Counted from the first letter of the stretch, positions 39,181-50,993 are shown. The stretch is 64,000 bases of DNA from Microcella frigidaquae (GCF_014200395.1 NZ_JACHBS010000001.1:2108001-2172000); one strand, 5' to 3'. Program-made: numbers and translations. The notes: generated from the sequence alone by a model not told the origin.

Positions 39181-42100
39181 ATGTTCATCGTCCTGATGGT
39201 GTTCGGTGCGGCCGCGGTCGTGCTCCTCCCGCTCGCCCGCCCTCTCGGCCGCCGCGTCTTCGCCGTCGCCGCGCTCGTGCCGCTCGGCGCGTTCCTCCAC
39301 ACCGTGCTGCAGGCGCCGGCCGTCCTGAGCGGGGTCGAGAGCAGCCTGCCCGTCGAGCGCTGGACCTGGATCGCCCAGCTCGACCTCACCCTCGACGTGC
39401 GCATGGACACCCTCTCGTGGGTGCTGGCGCTCGTGGTCACCGGCGTCGGCAGCCTCGTCATGCTGTACTGCGCCGCCTACTTCGGCGACGACGAGCCCGG
39501 TCTCGGCCGCTTCGCCGCCGTGCTCCTCGCCTTCGCCGGCGCCATGTACGGTCTCGTCATCGCCGACGACGTCTACCTGCTGTTCGTGCTGTGGGAGGCG
39601 ACGAGCGTCTTCTCGTACCTGCTCATCGGCCACTACACCCATCGACGGGCGAGCCGCGGTGCTGCCCTGCAGGCGCTCGTCACCACGACCCTTGGCGGAC
39701 TCGTCATGCTCGTCGGCCTCGTGCTGCTCGCGGTGCAGGCGGGCACGTCGAGTCTCACCGCGATCCTCGCCGACCTGCCGGCGGGCCCGCTCACGATGAC
39801 CGCGATCATGCTCGTGCTCGTCGGGGCGCTGTCGAAGTCGGCGATCGTGCCCCTGCACTTCTGGCTGCCCGGTGCCATGGCCGCCCCCACCCCGGTGAGC
39901 GCGTACCTGCACGCGGCCGCGATGGTCAAGGCGGGCATCTACCTGATCATGCGGATCGCGCCCGCCGGCGTCGAGGTGCCCGGCTGGCGCGAGGTGCTCG
40001 TCGTGCTCGGCGTGCTCACCCTGCTGCTCGGCGGCTGGGCCGCGCTCAAGCAGACCGACCTGAAGCTGCTGCTCGCCTACGGCACGGTCAGCCAGCTCGG
40101 ACTGCTCGTCGTCGTTGCCGGTTTCGGCACCCGCGATACGGCGCTCGCCGCCATCGCGCTGCTGCTGTCGCACGCTCTGTTCAAGGCGGCGCTCTTCCTC
40201 ATCGTGGGCATCATCGACCACGAGGCGGGCACGCGCGACCTGCGCAAGCTCTCGGGTCTCGGCCGGCGCCTGCCCTGGCTCGCCGGCCTCACCGCGCTCG
40301 CGCTCGCCTCGATGGCGGGGGTGCCGCCGCTCGTGGGCTTCGTCGCGAAGGAGACGGCGCTGCATGCGCTGCTCAGCGCGGCCACCGGCGGCGCAGCGAC
40401 GGGTGGCGCAGTCGCGGGCGGGAGCGCTGCGCTCGACCCCGCGGGTCAGGCGTGGGCGGCCGTCGCGCTCGTGGGCGTGGTCGTCGGCTCGGTGCTGACC
40501 GTCGCGTACAGCATCCGCTTCTTCTGGGGCGCCTTCGCCCGCAAGCCCGACGTCGACGAGGTGACCGATCTCGCGGGAGCGACCCCCGCCTTCGTGCTCG
40601 CGCCGGCCGTGCTGGCGATCAGCGGCCTCGTGCTCGGGCCGCTCGCACCGCTCGTCGGCGCGGGCGTCGCCGGCTACCCGGCGCTCTTCCCGCCCACCGG
40701 GGGCAAGCCCTACGAGCTGGCCCTGTGGCACGGGCTCACCCCCGAGCTCGCCCTCTCCGTGCTGATCGTCGCCCTCGGCACCCTGCTGTTCGTCGTCCGC
40801 GCGCCCGTCGCCCGGCTGCAGGCGCGGCTCGCTCGCGAGTACACCGCGAGTGACGCCTACTGGGACTCGGTCGGCGCCGTCGACCGCCTCGCGGTGCGCG
40901 TCACCACGCTGACCCAGCGCGGCTCACTGCCGTTCTACCTCGGGGTGATCCTCGTCGTCTTCGTCGCCGTGACCAGCACGGGGCTGCTGCTCGGCGGTGC
41001 GGTGCCCGGGGCGATCCGGCTCTGGGATCACCCGGCGCAGCTCGCCATCGGAACCGTCATGATCATCGCTGCGATCGCGGCCACCCAGGCGCAGAAGCGC
41101 TTCGCCGCGCTCGTCGTCGTCGGGGTCACCGGCCTCGGGATGTCGGCCACGTTCGCCCTCCAGGGCGCCCCCGACCTCGCGCTCACGCAGATCCTCGTCG
41201 AGATCGTCACCCTCATCGCCTTCGTGCTGGTGCTGCGCCGCCTGCCCGCCCGCCTCGGCGACCGGCACGGCAGCTCGCACAAGCTGCTGCGCGCCATCAT
41301 CGGCATCGCGGTCGGCACGGTCATGGCGCTCATCGCCCTCGTCGTCGCCGGCTCGCGCATCGCTGCGCCCATCTCCCTCGGCTGGCCCGAGGCCGCCTCC
41401 GTGCAGGGCAACGGCCGCAACATCGTCAACGTGGCCCTCGTCGACCTGCGGGCCTGGGACACGCTCGGCGAGCTCGCCGTCGTGATCGCCGCTGCCACCG
41501 GCGTCGCGAGCCTGCTGTTCCTCCGCGGCCGGGGCGACGCCGCCTCCCGCCTCGGTCGCGCAGCCGCGCAGCAGCGCATCGCCGACCGCATCGCCCGCGC
41601 CCGCGCGATCTCCGAGCCGGGCGAGCTGCGCAACGCCTGGATCCTCGCCGGCCCGACGCTCGACCCGCGCCACCGGTCGATCCTGCTCGAGGTGGTCGTA
41701 CGGCTCACCTTCCACGCGATCATCGTCATCTCGCTCTACCTCGTCTTCGCCGGGCACAACCTCCCCGGCGGCGGCTTCGCGGGCGGACTCGTCGCCGGGC
41801 TCGCGCTCGTCGCGCGCTACCTCGCCGGCGGACGCTACGAGCTCGGAGCCGCCGTGCCGATCGGCGCGGGCACTGTGCTCGGGGCGGGCATGATCCTCGC
41901 CGCGGGCACCGCCCTGGTGCCGCTGCTGCTCGGGGCGCCGCCGCTGACCTCCGCCTACTGGAAGGGCGAGCTGTGGCTGCTGGGCGAGGTCTCGTTCGTG
42001 ACCTCGACGATCTTCGACCTCGGCGTGTACCTCATCGTGATCGGCCTCGTGCTCGACGTGCTGCGCAGCCTCGGCAGCGAGGTCGACCGGCAGGGGGGCG

Positions 42101-42195
42101 ACGAGTTCGCGCCTCCGGGGCTGCCGGAGCCCGCATCCCGCGATACCGACCGCGCCGCGCCCGCCGCCGCCCGACCCCGCGGAGGTGCCCGATGA
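39181..42195 (+). CDS. mnhA: Na+/H+ antiporter subunit A/B fusion (MrpA-MrpB)
   Basis: First subunit of the Mrp cation/proton antiporter, 1004 aa, with ~20 helices. The N-terminal two thirds resemble complex I NuoL, including KSAIVPLHFWLPGAMAAPTPVSAYLHAAAMV. The middle carries a DUF4040-type segment with LQGAPDLALTQILVEIVTL. The C-terminal part from ~830 is a complete MnhB domain with HNLPGGGFAGGLVAGLALVARYLAGG. Because MrpB is fused here, no separate mnhB gene exists. GGGAGG precedes ATG 39181. mnhC overlaps by 4 nt. Confidence 0.95.
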   Translation: MFIVLMVFGAAAVVLLPLARPLGRRVFAVAALVPLGAFLHTVLQAPAVLSGVESSLPVERWTWIAQLDLTLDVRMDTLSWVLALVVTGVGSLVMLYCAAYFGDDEPGLGRFAAVLLAFAGAMYGLVIADDVYLLFVLWEATSVFSYLLIGHYTHRRASRGAALQALVTTTLGGLVMLVGLVLLAVQAGTSSLTAILADLPAGPLTMTAIMLVLVGALSKSAIVPLHFWLPGAMAAPTPVSAYLHAAAMVKAGIYLIMRIAPAGVEVPGWREVLVVLGVLTLLLGGWAALKQTDLKLLLAYGTVSQLGLLVVVAGFGTRDTALAAIALLLSHALFKAALFLIVGIIDHEAGTRDLRKLSGLGRRLPWLAGLTALALASMAGVPPLVGFVAKETALHALLSAATGGAATGGAVAGGSAALDPAGQAWAAVALVGVVVGSVLTVAYSIRFFWGAFARKPDVDEVTDLAGATPAFVLAPAVLAISGLVLGPLAPLVGAGVAGYPALFPPTGGKPYELALWHGLTPELALSVLIVALGTLLFVVRAPVARLQARLAREYTASDAYWDSVGAVDRLAVRVTTLTQRGSLPFYLGVILVVFVAVTSTGLLLGGAVPGAIRLWDHPAQLAIGTVMIIAAIAATQAQKRFAALVVVGVTGLGMSATFALQGAPDLALTQILVEIVTLIAFVLVLRRLPARLGDRHGSSHKLLRAIIGIAVGTVMALIALVVAGSRIAAPISLGWPEAASVQGNGRNIVNVALVDLRAWDTLGELAVVIAAATGVASLLFLRGRGDAASRLGRAAAQQRIADRIARARAISEPGELRNAWILAGPTLDPRHRSILLEVVVRLTFHAIIVISLYLVFAGHNLPGGGFAGGLVAGLALVARYLAGGRYELGAAVPIGAGTVLGAGMILAAGTALVPLLLGAPPLTSAYWKGELWLLGEVSFVTSTIFDLGVYLIVIGLVLDVLRSLGSEVDRQGGDEFAPPGLPEPASRDTDRAAPAAARPRGGAR

Positions 42196-42695
42196 CCGTC
42201 TCCCTCGCCCTCGTGGTCGTCATGGCCGCGCTCATCGCCTGCGGCGTCTACCTGCTGCTCGAGCGCAGCCTGACGCGCGTCGTCCTGGGCTTCCTGCTCG
42301 TTGGCAACGGAGTCAACCTGCTGATCCTGATCATGGCCGGGCCGGCCGGGTTCGCCCCCATCTACGACGAGTCGCTCGCGCCGGAGGAGTACTCCGACCC
42401 GCTGCCGCAGGCGCTCATCCTCACCGCGATCGTCATCACGTTCGCGGTCTCGGCCTTCCTCCTCGCGCTCATCTACCGCTCGTGGCGCCTTGCCAACGCC
42501 GACGACGTGTCCGACGACGCCGACGACGTGGCGCTGCGCGAGGGCGCGGTCACCATGCCGCTGGAGGAGACGGCGCCCGACGAGGGCGACACCGACTTCC
42601 CGGTCGACGAGGCCGCCGGCGAGCCGGTCGCCCCCGCCCCGGTGGCGGATGGGGAGCCGCAGCCCGCGGACGTCGAGACGGGAGGCGCCCGATGA
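42192..42695 (+). CDS. mnhC: Na+/H+ antiporter subunit C
   Basis: MrpC, a NuoK-like subunit of 167 aa with three helices. GVYLLLERSLTRVVLGFLLVGNGVNLLIL and DPLPQALILTAIVITFAVSAFLLAL match the NuoK/MnhC family. The last ~60 residues are an acidic, probably disordered extension not needed by the family. ATGA overlaps link it to mnhA and mnhD. Confidence 0.95.
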   Translation: MTVSLALVVVMAALIACGVYLLLERSLTRVVLGFLLVGNGVNLLILIMAGPAGFAPIYDESLAPEEYSDPLPQALILTAIVITFAVSAFLLALIYRSWRLANADDVSDDADDVALREGAVTMPLEETAPDEGDTDFPVDEAAGEPVAPAPVADGEPQPADVETGGAR

Positions 42696-44266
42696 TGGAG
42701 GCCCTCGTTCCGCTCGTCGTCCTCGTGCCGCTGTTCGCCGCGGCCCTCACGCTCGTGCTCGGGCGCCGCGCCCGCCCGCAGCGCATCGTCGCCGCGCTCG
42801 CGCTGACCGCGGTGCTCGGCATCAGCGTCGCGCTGCTCATCGGCGTCGACGCGGAGGGGGCGGTCGTCGTCGAGGCGGGCAACTGGGCCACGCCGCTCGG
42901 CATCGTGCTCGTCGTCGACCGGCTCTCGGCGCTCATGCTCGTGGTGTCGTCGGTCGTGCTGCTCGCGGTGCTGATCTTCTCCATCGGTCAGGGTCTGGCT
43001 GACGGCGATGACGAGACGCCGGTCTCGATCTACTACCCGACCTACCTGATCCTGACCACGGGCGTGATGGTCGCCTTCATCGCGGGCGACCTGTTCAACC
43101 TCTACGTCGGCTTCGAGATCCTCCTCGTCGCGAGCTACGTACTCATCACCCTCGGGGGCACGCGGTCCCGCATCCGCGCCGGCGTCACCTATGTCATCGT
43201 CAGCCTGCTGTCGTCGATCCTGTTCCTCGCCGCGATCGGCATGGTCTACGGCGCGCTCGGCACGGTGAACCTCGCGCAGGTGGCCGAGCGCGTGCAGGAG
43301 CTGCCGCTCGACGTGCAGATCCTGCTGCACGTCATGCTGCTCGTGGCCTTCGGCATCAAGGCGGCCGTCTTCCCGCTGTCGTTCTGGCTGCCCGACAGCT
43401 ACCCCTCGGCACCGGCGCCGGTCACCGCGGCCTTCGCGGGCCTGCTCACCAAGATCGGCGTCTACGCGATCATCCGGCTCGAGACGGTCATCTTCCCGAC
43501 CCCGGAGCTGAATCCCGCGCTGCTCGTCGTCGCGCTGCTGACCATGGTGGTCGGCGCCCTCGGCGCGGTGGCCCAGGCCGACATCAAGCGGATCCTGTCG
43601 TTCACCCTCGTCAGCCACATCGGCTACATGATCCTCGGCGTCGCCCTCGGAACGGTGGCGGGAACCGCGGCGGCGATCTACTACATCGTCCACCACATCG
43701 TCGTGCAGACCACTCTCTTCCTCGCCGCTGGCCTGGTCGAGCGCGAGGCGGGCAGCACCTCCATCACGCGCATCGGCGGGCTGCTGGCGAGCGCGCCGCT
43801 CGTCGCGGTGCTGTTCTTCATCCCGGCCCTCAACCTCGGCGGCATCCCGCCGTTCTCCGGCTTCATCGGCAAGCTCGGCCTGTTCCAGGCCACCGCCGTG
43901 CAGGGCGATGCTCTCGCCTACACGCTCATCGGCGGCGGGGCGCTCGTGTCGCTGCTGACCCTCTACGCCCTCGTCCGGGTCTGGAACCTGGTGTTCTGGC
44001 GTCCGGCCGGCGATGTCGAGGGCGACGAGACGCGACTGCTGCGGTCCGTCGAGGAGGCGCCCGATGCGCCGGTGACGACGGAGACCCGCGCGACGCCGCG
44101 CCTCATGACCCTCAGCACGGCGGGCATGGTCGTCGTCAGCCTGGCGCTCACCGTCTTCGCGGGCCCGCTCTACGCGCTCTCCGACCGGGCCGCCGCCGAC
44201 CTCGACGGGCCCGACGCCTACGTCGTCGTCGTGCTCGGCGATCTGACCGAGGAGGAGGGCCGATGA
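42692..44266 (+). CDS. mnhD: Na+/H+ antiporter subunit D
   Basis: MrpD, 524 aa with about 14 helices, related to NuoN/NuoM. AAVFPLSFWLPDSYPSAPAPVTAAFAGLLTKIGVYA carries the conserved proton-channel lysines. ADIKRILSFTLVSHIGYM is the second motif. It probably forms the proton path with MrpA. Two adjacent ATG codons (42692, 42695) occur; the first overlaps the mnhC stop. Confidence 0.96.
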   Translation: MMEALVPLVVLVPLFAAALTLVLGRRARPQRIVAALALTAVLGISVALLIGVDAEGAVVVEAGNWATPLGIVLVVDRLSALMLVVSSVVLLAVLIFSIGQGLADGDDETPVSIYYPTYLILTTGVMVAFIAGDLFNLYVGFEILLVASYVLITLGGTRSRIRAGVTYVIVSLLSSILFLAAIGMVYGALGTVNLAQVAERVQELPLDVQILLHVMLLVAFGIKAAVFPLSFWLPDSYPSAPAPVTAAFAGLLTKIGVYAIIRLETVIFPTPELNPALLVVALLTMVVGALGAVAQADIKRILSFTLVSHIGYMILGVALGTVAGTAAAIYYIVHHIVVQTTLFLAAGLVEREAGSTSITRIGGLLASAPLVAVLFFIPALNLGGIPPFSGFIGKLGLFQATAVQGDALAYTLIGGGALVSLLTLYALVRVWNLVFWRPAGDVEGDETRLLRSVEEAPDAPVTTETRATPRLMTLSTAGMVVVSLALTVFAGPLYALSDRAAADLDGPDAYVVVVLGDLTEEEGR

Positions 44267-44832
44267 CCGCGCTGACGGTGACGACCCGCGGCGGCCGCGG
44301 CGCGCGCGTCCGTGTCTCGCTGCGTCAGAAGCTTCCCCTGCTCGTCGCTCTCGTGCTGCTCTGGATGATGCTCTGGGGCTCGACGACACCCCTGACGATC
44401 CTCACCGGCATCATCGTCGCGCTCGTCGTCACGAGCACCTTCTCGCTACCGCCCGTGCAGCTGTCGGGCCGCTTCAACCCGTTCTGGTTCGCGGTCTTCG
44501 TGGCGCGCGTGCTCGGAGAGATGGTCGTGGCCTCGTTCCAGGTCGCCATCATCGCGATCGGCCGCCGGTCGCGGCACCGCGGCGCCCTCGTCAAGGTCGA
44601 CCTGCACACCGAGAGCGACTTCATCCTGACCGGCACCGCGCTCGCCGTCTCGATCGTGCCCGGCTCGGTCGTCGTCGAGGTCGACCGCGACCGCACCGTG
44701 CTCTACGTCCACAGCCTCGGCGTCAGCACGCCCGAGCAGGTCGAGCGCGCCCGCCACCACGTGCTCAGCCTCGAGCGGGCGCTGCTGCGGGCCTGGGGCT
44801 CGCGCGACGAGTGGGAGGCGGTGCGCGCATGA
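44263..44832 (+). CDS. mnhE: Na+/H+ antiporter subunit E
   Basis: MrpE, 189 aa. Two N-terminal helices (about 24-58), another around 72-95, then the soluble end with LTGTALAVSIVPGSVVVEVD and LYVHSLGV, which are conserved in MnhE. ATGA overlap with mnhD. Required for complex assembly in studied Mrp systems. Confidence 0.94.
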   Translation: MTALTVTTRGGRGARVRVSLRQKLPLLVALVLLWMMLWGSTTPLTILTGIIVALVVTSTFSLPPVQLSGRFNPFWFAVFVARVLGEMVVASFQVAIIAIGRRSRHRGALVKVDLHTESDFILTGTALAVSIVPGSVVVEVDRDRTVLYVHSLGVSTPEQVERARHHVLSLERALLRAWGSRDEWEAVRA

Positions 44833-45137
44833 CCGCCGCGACCGTGCTCTGGATCGTCGCCGGCGTCATCGCCGTCGTCGCGGTGTTGCTGATCCTCACC
44901 CGCCTCATCGCCGGGCCCACCCTCATCGACCGCCTGATCGCCAGCGACGTCATGCTGACGACGCTGATCCTCGTGATCGGCGCCGAGATGGTGATCTCCG
45001 GCCACACCCTGACCATCCCGCTGATGGTCGTGCTCGCCGCCACCGGTGTGCTCGGCAGCACCGCTGTGGCCCGCTTCGTGTCGCGGGCGGGGGCGGATGC
45101 TCCCGCCGAGCCGGGAGGTGACCATGACCAGCATTGA
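44829..45137 (+). CDS. mnhF: Na+/H+ antiporter subunit F
   Basis: MrpF, 102 aa with three helices. RLIAGPTLIDRLIASDVMLT is the family core. ATG 44829 overlaps the mnhE stop. The C-terminal ~15 residues, including HDQH, are encoded in the overlap with mnhG. Confidence 0.94.
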   Translation: MTAATVLWIVAGVIAVVAVLLILTRLIAGPTLIDRLIASDVMLTTLILVIGAEMVISGHTLTIPLMVVLAATGVLGSTAVARFVSRAGADAPAEPGGDHDQH

Positions 45138-45561
45138 CCTCATGAGCACTGACATCATGAGCGCCGACCCCGTGGCGGGCATCCTCGACCTGATGGCCGC
45201 GGCCCTGCTGGTCGTCGCGGCACTGCTGACCCTCGCCGCCGCGATCGGCCTGTGGCGGCTGCCCGACCCGCTGTCGCGGCTCCACGCGGGCACCAAGCCG
45301 CAGATCCTCGGTCTGACGCTCGTCGTCATCGCGATCGCGCTCAGTCTGCGCGACCCGGTGGTGCTGCTGCTGCTCGTGCCGGTCGTCGTGTTCCAGCTGC
45401 TGACGGCGCCGATCGCGGCCCACATGGTGGGGCGCGCGGGCTACCGCAACGGCGACTTCGACCCCGCTCAGCTGGTCGTCGACGAGCTGGCCGACGACAT
45501 CGATGCCGCCCGGGAGCAGGAGGCGCTCGAGGGCGCGGAGGGCGACCGGCCCGGCCCGTAG
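45124..45561 (+). CDS. mnhG: Na+/H+ antiporter subunit G
   Basis: MrpG, 145 aa, three helices. LWRLPDPLSRLHAGTKPQILGL is the MnhG signature. The start ATG 45124 lies 14 nt inside mnhF with GGGAGG upstream; later in-frame ATGs at 45142 and 45157 are also possible. The C-terminal ~35 residues are acidic and variable. It ends the operon; the ilvD promoter overlaps its last codons. Confidence 0.93.
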   Translation: MTSIDLMSTDIMSADPVAGILDLMAAALLVVAALLTLAAAIGLWRLPDPLSRLHAGTKPQILGLTLVVIAIALSLRDPVVLLLLVPVVVFQLLTAPIAAHMVGRAGYRNGDFDPAQLVVDELADDIDAAREQEALEGAEGDRPGP

Positions 45562-45564
45562 AAT
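45559..45564 (+). promoter_or_regulatory. -10 box of ilvD (leaderless)
   Basis: TAGAAT is followed by exactly 6 nt (CGTGCC) and ATG 45571, with no ribosome-binding site. Confidence 0.55.
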
Positions 45565-45570
45565 CGTGCC

Positions 45571-47265
45571 ATGAGCGCGACCGACCGCAAGCCCCGTTCC
45601 CGCGTCGTCACCGACGGCATCGAAGCCACCACCTCGCGCGGCATGCTGCGCGCCGTCGGCATGGGTGACGCCGACTGGGACAAGCCCCAGGTCGGCATCG
45701 CGAGCTCGTGGAACGAGATCACCCCCTGCAACCTCTCGCTCGCGCGTCTCGCGCAGGCGGCCAAGGAGGGCGTGCACGCCGGCGGCGGCTACCCGCTACA
45801 GTTCGGCACGGTCAGCGTCAGCGACGGCATCTCGATGGGTCACGAGGGCATGCACTTCTCGCTGGTGAGCCGCGAGGTCATCGCCGACAGCGTCGAGACC
45901 GTCATGCAGGCCGAGCGCCTCGACGGCAGCGTGCTACTGGCCGGATGCGACAAGTCGATCCCCGGCATGCTCATGGCGGCCGTCCGCCTCGACCTGGCGA
46001 GCGTCTTCCTCTACGCCGGCTCGATCGCGCCCGGCTGGGTCAAGCTCTCCGACGGCACCGAGAAGGAGATCACGATCATCGACTCCTTCGAGGCGGTCGG
46101 GGCCGTGAAGGCGGGCAAGATGAGCTACGAGGATGCTCACCGCATCGAGTGCGCCTTCGCCCCCGGCGAAGGCGCCTGCGGCGGCATGTACACCGCCAAC
46201 ACGATGGCGAGCGTCGCGGAGGCGCTGGGCCTGAGCCTTCCGGGGTCGGCGAGCCCCGCATCCTACGATCGCCGCCGCGACATGTACGCCCACCGCAGCG
46301 GCGAGGCCGTCGTGAACCTGCTCGAGAAGGGCATCACGGCGCGCGACATCGTCACCCGCGAGGCGCTCGAGAACGCGGTGACCGTCGCTATGGCGCTCGG
46401 CGGCTCGACCAACGTCGTGCTGCATCTGCTCGCCATCGCGAACGAGGCCGAGGTGCCGTTCACGCTCGACGACTTCAACCGCATCGGCAACCGGGTGCCG
46501 CACATCGGCGACCTGAAGCCCTTCGGTCGCTACGTCATGAACGACGTTGACCGTCAGGGCGGCCTGCCCGTGCTGCTGAAGGCCCTGCTCGACGAGGGCC
46601 TGCTGCATGGCGACGCCCTGACGGTCACCGGCAAGACCATGGCCGAGAACCTCGCTGAGCTGAACCCCGACCCGCTCGACGGCGAGGTGCTGCGCACGCT
46701 CGACAACCCGATCCACGCCACCGGCGGCATCACGATCCTGCACGGGTCGATGGCGCCCGAGGGTGCCGTCGTGAAGACGGCCGGTTTCGACGCGGCCGTG
46801 TTCGAGGGCCCGGCTCGCGTGTTCGAGCGCGAGCGCGCCGCGATGGACGCCCTGACCAACGGCGAGATCGCCGCGGGCGATGTCGTGGTCATCCGCTACG
46901 AGGGCCCCAAGGGCGGCCCGGGCATGCGCGAGATGCTCGCCATCACCGCCGCCATCAAGGGGGCAGGGCTCGGAAAAGATGTACTACTCTTGACCGACGG
47001 ACGATTCTCGGGCGGCACAACCGGCCTGTGCATCGGCCACGTAGCTCCCGAAGCGGTCGACGCTGGTCCGATCGCCTTCGTGCGCGATGGTGATCTCATC
47101 CGGGTCGATATCGCTGCTCGCTCGCTCGACCTACTTGTCGACCCAGCCGAGCTCGAGGCGCGCCGCACCGACTGGGCGCCCCTGCCTCCGCGTTACACCC
47201 GTGGCGTTCTCGCCAAGTACTCGAAGCTCGTGCGCTCAGCGAGCGAGGGAGCCGTCACCGGGTAG
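45571..47265 (+). CDS. ilvD: Dihydroxy-acid dehydratase
   Basis: IlvD, 564 aa, dehydrating dihydroxy acids to 2-keto acids in valine, isoleucine and leucine synthesis. Iron-sulfur ligands are in [19 protein letters not shown] and [12 protein letters not shown]. The active-site segment [21 protein letters not shown] is near the C-terminus. The last ~100 codons (from about 46960) use codons rare elsewhere here (GGA AAA GAT GTA CTA; TTG; CGA; ACA; CTA CTT) and have lower GC. The protein is complete. Confidence 0.97.
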   Translation: MSATDRKPRSRVVTDGIEATTSRGMLRAVGMGDADWDKPQVGIASSWNEITPCNLSLARLAQAAKEGVHAGGGYPLQFGTVSVSDGISMGHEGMHFSLVSREVIADSVETVMQAERLDGSVLLAGCDKSIPGMLMAAVRLDLASVFLYAGSIAPGWVKLSDGTEKEITIIDSFEAVGAVKAGKMSYEDAHRIECAFAPGEGACGGMYTANTMASVAEALGLSLPGSASPASYDRRRDMYAHRSGEAVVNLLEKGITARDIVTREALENAVTVAMALGGSTNVVLHLLAIANEAEVPFTLDDFNRIGNRVPHIGDLKPFGRYVMNDVDRQGGLPVLLKALLDEGLLHGDALTVTGKTMAENLAELNPDPLDGEVLRTLDNPIHATGGITILHGSMAPEGAVVKTAGFDAAVFEGPARVFERERAAMDALTNGEIAAGDVVVIRYEGPKGGPGMREMLAITAAIKGAGLGKDVLLLTDGRFSGGTTGLCIGHVAPEAVDAGPIAFVRDGDLIRVDIAARSLDLLVDPAELEARRTDWAPLPPRYTRGVLAKYSKLVRSASEGAVTG

Positions 47266-47317
47266 TCACGCGGTCGATCCTGTTCCGACCACCGACTCAC
47301 CAAGGAAGCCGTCTGTC

Positions 47318-49132
47318 ATGACCTCGGATTCGACCCCTGCGCCGACTCCTGCAGCCGCATCGTCGGTCGCGCCCGTGCTGACCGGCTCGGGCGCGATCCT
47401 GGCCTCGCTCGAGAAGCTGGGCATCACCGACGTGTTCGGCCTTCCCGGCGGTGCCATCATGCCGTTCTACGACGAGCTGATGGCGTCGACCGCCATCCGG
47501 CACATCCTCGTCCGCCACGAGCAGGGTGCCGGGCACGCCGCCGAGGGCTACGCCGCCGCGAGCGGTCGGCTCGGCGTGTGCATCGCCACCTCGGGCCCGG
47601 GCGCGACCAACCTGGTCACCGCCATCGCCGACGCCCACATGGACTCGGTGCCGCTGCTGGCGATCACCGGTCAGGTGTTCTCGACCTCGATGGGAACCGA
47701 TGCGTTCCAGGAGGTCGACATCACCGGCATCACGATGCCCATCACGAAGCACTCGTTCCTCGTCACCAAGCCCGAGGACATCCCGGGCGTGATCGCCGCC
47801 GCCGTGCACATCGCGACCTCGGGCCGCCCGGGCCCCGTGCTCGTCGACGTGACGAAGGACGCCCAGCAGAAGTCGGCGCCGTTCATCTGGCCGCCCAAGG
47901 TCGAGCTGCCCGGCTACCGCCCGGTGACCAAGGCCCACGGCAAGCAGATCCAGGCGGCCGCGCAGCTGCTCGTCGAGTCGCGCAAGCCCGTGCTGTACGT
48001 CGGCGGCGGGGTCATCCGCTCCGGCGCGCACCGCGAGCTGCTCGCCTTCGCCGAGGCCACCGGCGCCCCGGTCGTGACCACCCTGATGGCTCGCGGCGCC
48101 TTCCCCGACTCCCACGCGCAGAACCTCGGCATGCCCGGCATGCACGGCACGGTGCCCGCGGTGCTCTCGCTGCAGGAGAGCGACCTGCTCGTCGCCATCG
48201 GCTCGCGCTTCGACGACCGCGTCACTGGCAAGGTGAGCGAGTTCGCGCCCCACGCCAAGGTGATCCACATCGACATCGACCCGGCCGAGATCGGCAAGAT
48301 CCGGCACGCCGACGTTCCGATCGTGGGGGATGCCCGCGAGGTGCTGCTCGACCTGCTGCCGGCCTTCCGTGCCGCGGCGAAGGAGCACGCGCCCGACTAC
48401 GCCGACTGGTGGAAGCGGCTCGAGACGCTGCGCAGCCAGTACCCGCTCGGCTACACCGACGACCCCGACGACGGTCTGCTCGCCCCGCAGTGGGTCATCG
48501 AGAAGATCGGCGAGCTCTCGGGCCCCGAGGCGGTCTACGCCGCCGGCGTCGGCCAGCACCAGATGTGGGCCGCGCAGTTCATCCAGTACGAGCGCCCGGG
48601 CGCGTGGCTGAACTCGGGCGGCGCGGGCACGATGGGCTACGCGGTCCCCGCCGCGATGGGGGCCAAGGTCGCCCAGCCCGACCGCCTGGTGTGGGCGATC
48701 GACGGCGACGGCTGCTTCCAGATGACCAACCAGGAGCTCGCGACCTGCACGATCAACGACATCCCGATCAAGGTCGCGATCATCAACAACTCGTCGCTCG
48801 GCATGGTGCGGCAGTGGCAGACGCTGTTCTACGACGGCCGCCACTCGTTCACCGATCTCGAGACCGGGTCGAAGAGCGCCGACGAGCAGACCCGCATGGT
48901 GCCCGACTTCGTGAAGATGGCCGATGCCTACGGCGCCCTGGGCATCCGTGTGACCAAGCCCGAGGAGGTCGAGCCCGCCATCAAGCTGGCGATCGAGACC
49001 AACGACCGGCCCGTGGTGATCGACTTCATCGTCAGCCGCGACGCGATGGTCTGGCCGATGGTTCCGCAGGGTGTCGGCAACTCGTCCGTGCAGTACGCCC
49101 GCGACCACGCGCCCGATTGGCACGAGGAGTAA
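47318..49132 (+). CDS. ilvB: Acetolactate synthase large subunit
   Basis: TPP-dependent acetohydroxyacid synthase catalytic subunit, 604 aa. The catalytic Glu of the TPP site is in [10 protein letters not shown], and the TPP/Mg motif is [12 protein letters not shown] with [15 protein letters not shown] 47318 follows AAGGAAG and gives a short Pro/Ala leader before the conserved [15 protein letters not shown]. ilvN begins 5 nt after its stop and ilvC follows, the usual ilvBNC operon. No leader-peptide attenuator is seen in the 52-nt gap to ilvD. Confidence 0.97.
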   Translation: MTSDSTPAPTPAAASSVAPVLTGSGAILASLEKLGITDVFGLPGGAIMPFYDELMASTAIRHILVRHEQGAGHAAEGYAAASGRLGVCIATSGPGATNLVTAIADAHMDSVPLLAITGQVFSTSMGTDAFQEVDITGITMPITKHSFLVTKPEDIPGVIAAAVHIATSGRPGPVLVDVTKDAQQKSAPFIWPPKVELPGYRPVTKAHGKQIQAAAQLLVESRKPVLYVGGGVIRSGAHRELLAFAEATGAPVVTTLMARGAFPDSHAQNLGMPGMHGTVPAVLSLQESDLLVAIGSRFDDRVTGKVSEFAPHAKVIHIDIDPAEIGKIRHADVPIVGDAREVLLDLLPAFRAAAKEHAPDYADWWKRLETLRSQYPLGYTDDPDDGLLAPQWVIEKIGELSGPEAVYAAGVGQHQMWAAQFIQYERPGAWLNSGGAGTMGYAVPAAMGAKVAQPDRLVWAIDGDGCFQMTNQELATCTINDIPIKVAIINNSSLGMVRQWQTLFYDGRHSFTDLETGSKSADEQTRMVPDFVKMADAYGALGIRVTKPEEVEPAIKLAIETNDRPVVIDFIVSRDAMVWPMVPQGVGNSSVQYARDHAPDWHEE

Positions 49133-49137
49133 CCGCC

Positions 49138-49647
49138 ATGACTTATCACGTGCTCTCCCTGCTCGTCGAGGACAAGCCCGGCTTGCTGACGCGCGTCGCC
49201 GGCCTCTTCGCGCGGCGCGGGTTCAACATCCGTTCGCTCGCCGTGGGCACGACCGAGGTCGAGGGCCTCTCGCGCATCACCGTCGTCGTCGAGGTCGAGG
49301 GACTGCCGCTCGAGCAGATCACCAAGCAGCTGAACAAGCTCATCAACGTGCTGAAGATCGTCGAGCTCGACCCGTCGAGCTCGGTGCAGCGCGAGCACAT
49401 GCTCATCAAGGTGCGCGTCGACAACGCCACCCGCTCGCAGATCCTCGAGGCGACCAACCTCTTCCGCGCCCGCGTGGTCGACGTCGCCACCGACTCGCTC
49501 GTCATCGAGGTGACCGGCGACACCGCCAAGGTCGAAGCGCTGCTGCGCGTGCTCGAGCCGTACGGCATCAAGGAGATCGCCCAGTCGGGCCTCCTCGCCA
49601 TCGGCCGCGGCTCGAAGAGCATCAGCGAGCGCGTCCTGAAGAACTAG
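49138..49647 (+). CDS. ilvN: Acetolactate synthase small (regulatory) subunit
   Basis: Regulatory subunit of 169 aa. The N-terminal ACT domain (VLSLLVEDKPGLLTRVAGLF) binds valine for feedback inhibition. The C-terminal dimerisation domain follows. Start ATG 49138, 5 nt after the ilvB stop, so it is translated from the ilvB message. Confidence 0.96.
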   Translation: MTYHVLSLLVEDKPGLLTRVAGLFARRGFNIRSLAVGTTEVEGLSRITVVVEVEGLPLEQITKQLNKLINVLKIVELDPSSSVQREHMLIKVRVDNATRSQILEATNLFRARVVDVATDSLVIEVTGDTAKVEALLRVLEPYGIKEIAQSGLLAIGRGSKSISERVLKN

Positions 49648-50885
<1,238 letters not shown>

Positions 50886-50928
50886 CCGCCCGCGCCACCC
50901 CAGCTCCTCCGCTACCCGCTGAGGACCC

Positions 50929-50970
50929 CACGAGGCCGCGGCCCCCGCAACCCGGGGTCGCGGCCTCGTG
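50929..50970 (+). terminator. Terminator of ilvBNC
   Basis: CACGAGGCCGCG and CGCGGCCTCGTG form a perfect 12-bp stem; the 18-nt loop also contains CCCC/GGGG able to pair. It lies after the tandem repeat and before the next promoter. Confidence 0.8.
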
Positions 50971-50993
50971 CTGTTCGCGGAGGTGCGCCTCGG

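Noticed and set aside
46970..47020. TTGACC inside ilvD as an internal promoter for ilvB
   Set aside because: No acceptable -10 hexamer is found 16-19 nt downstream.
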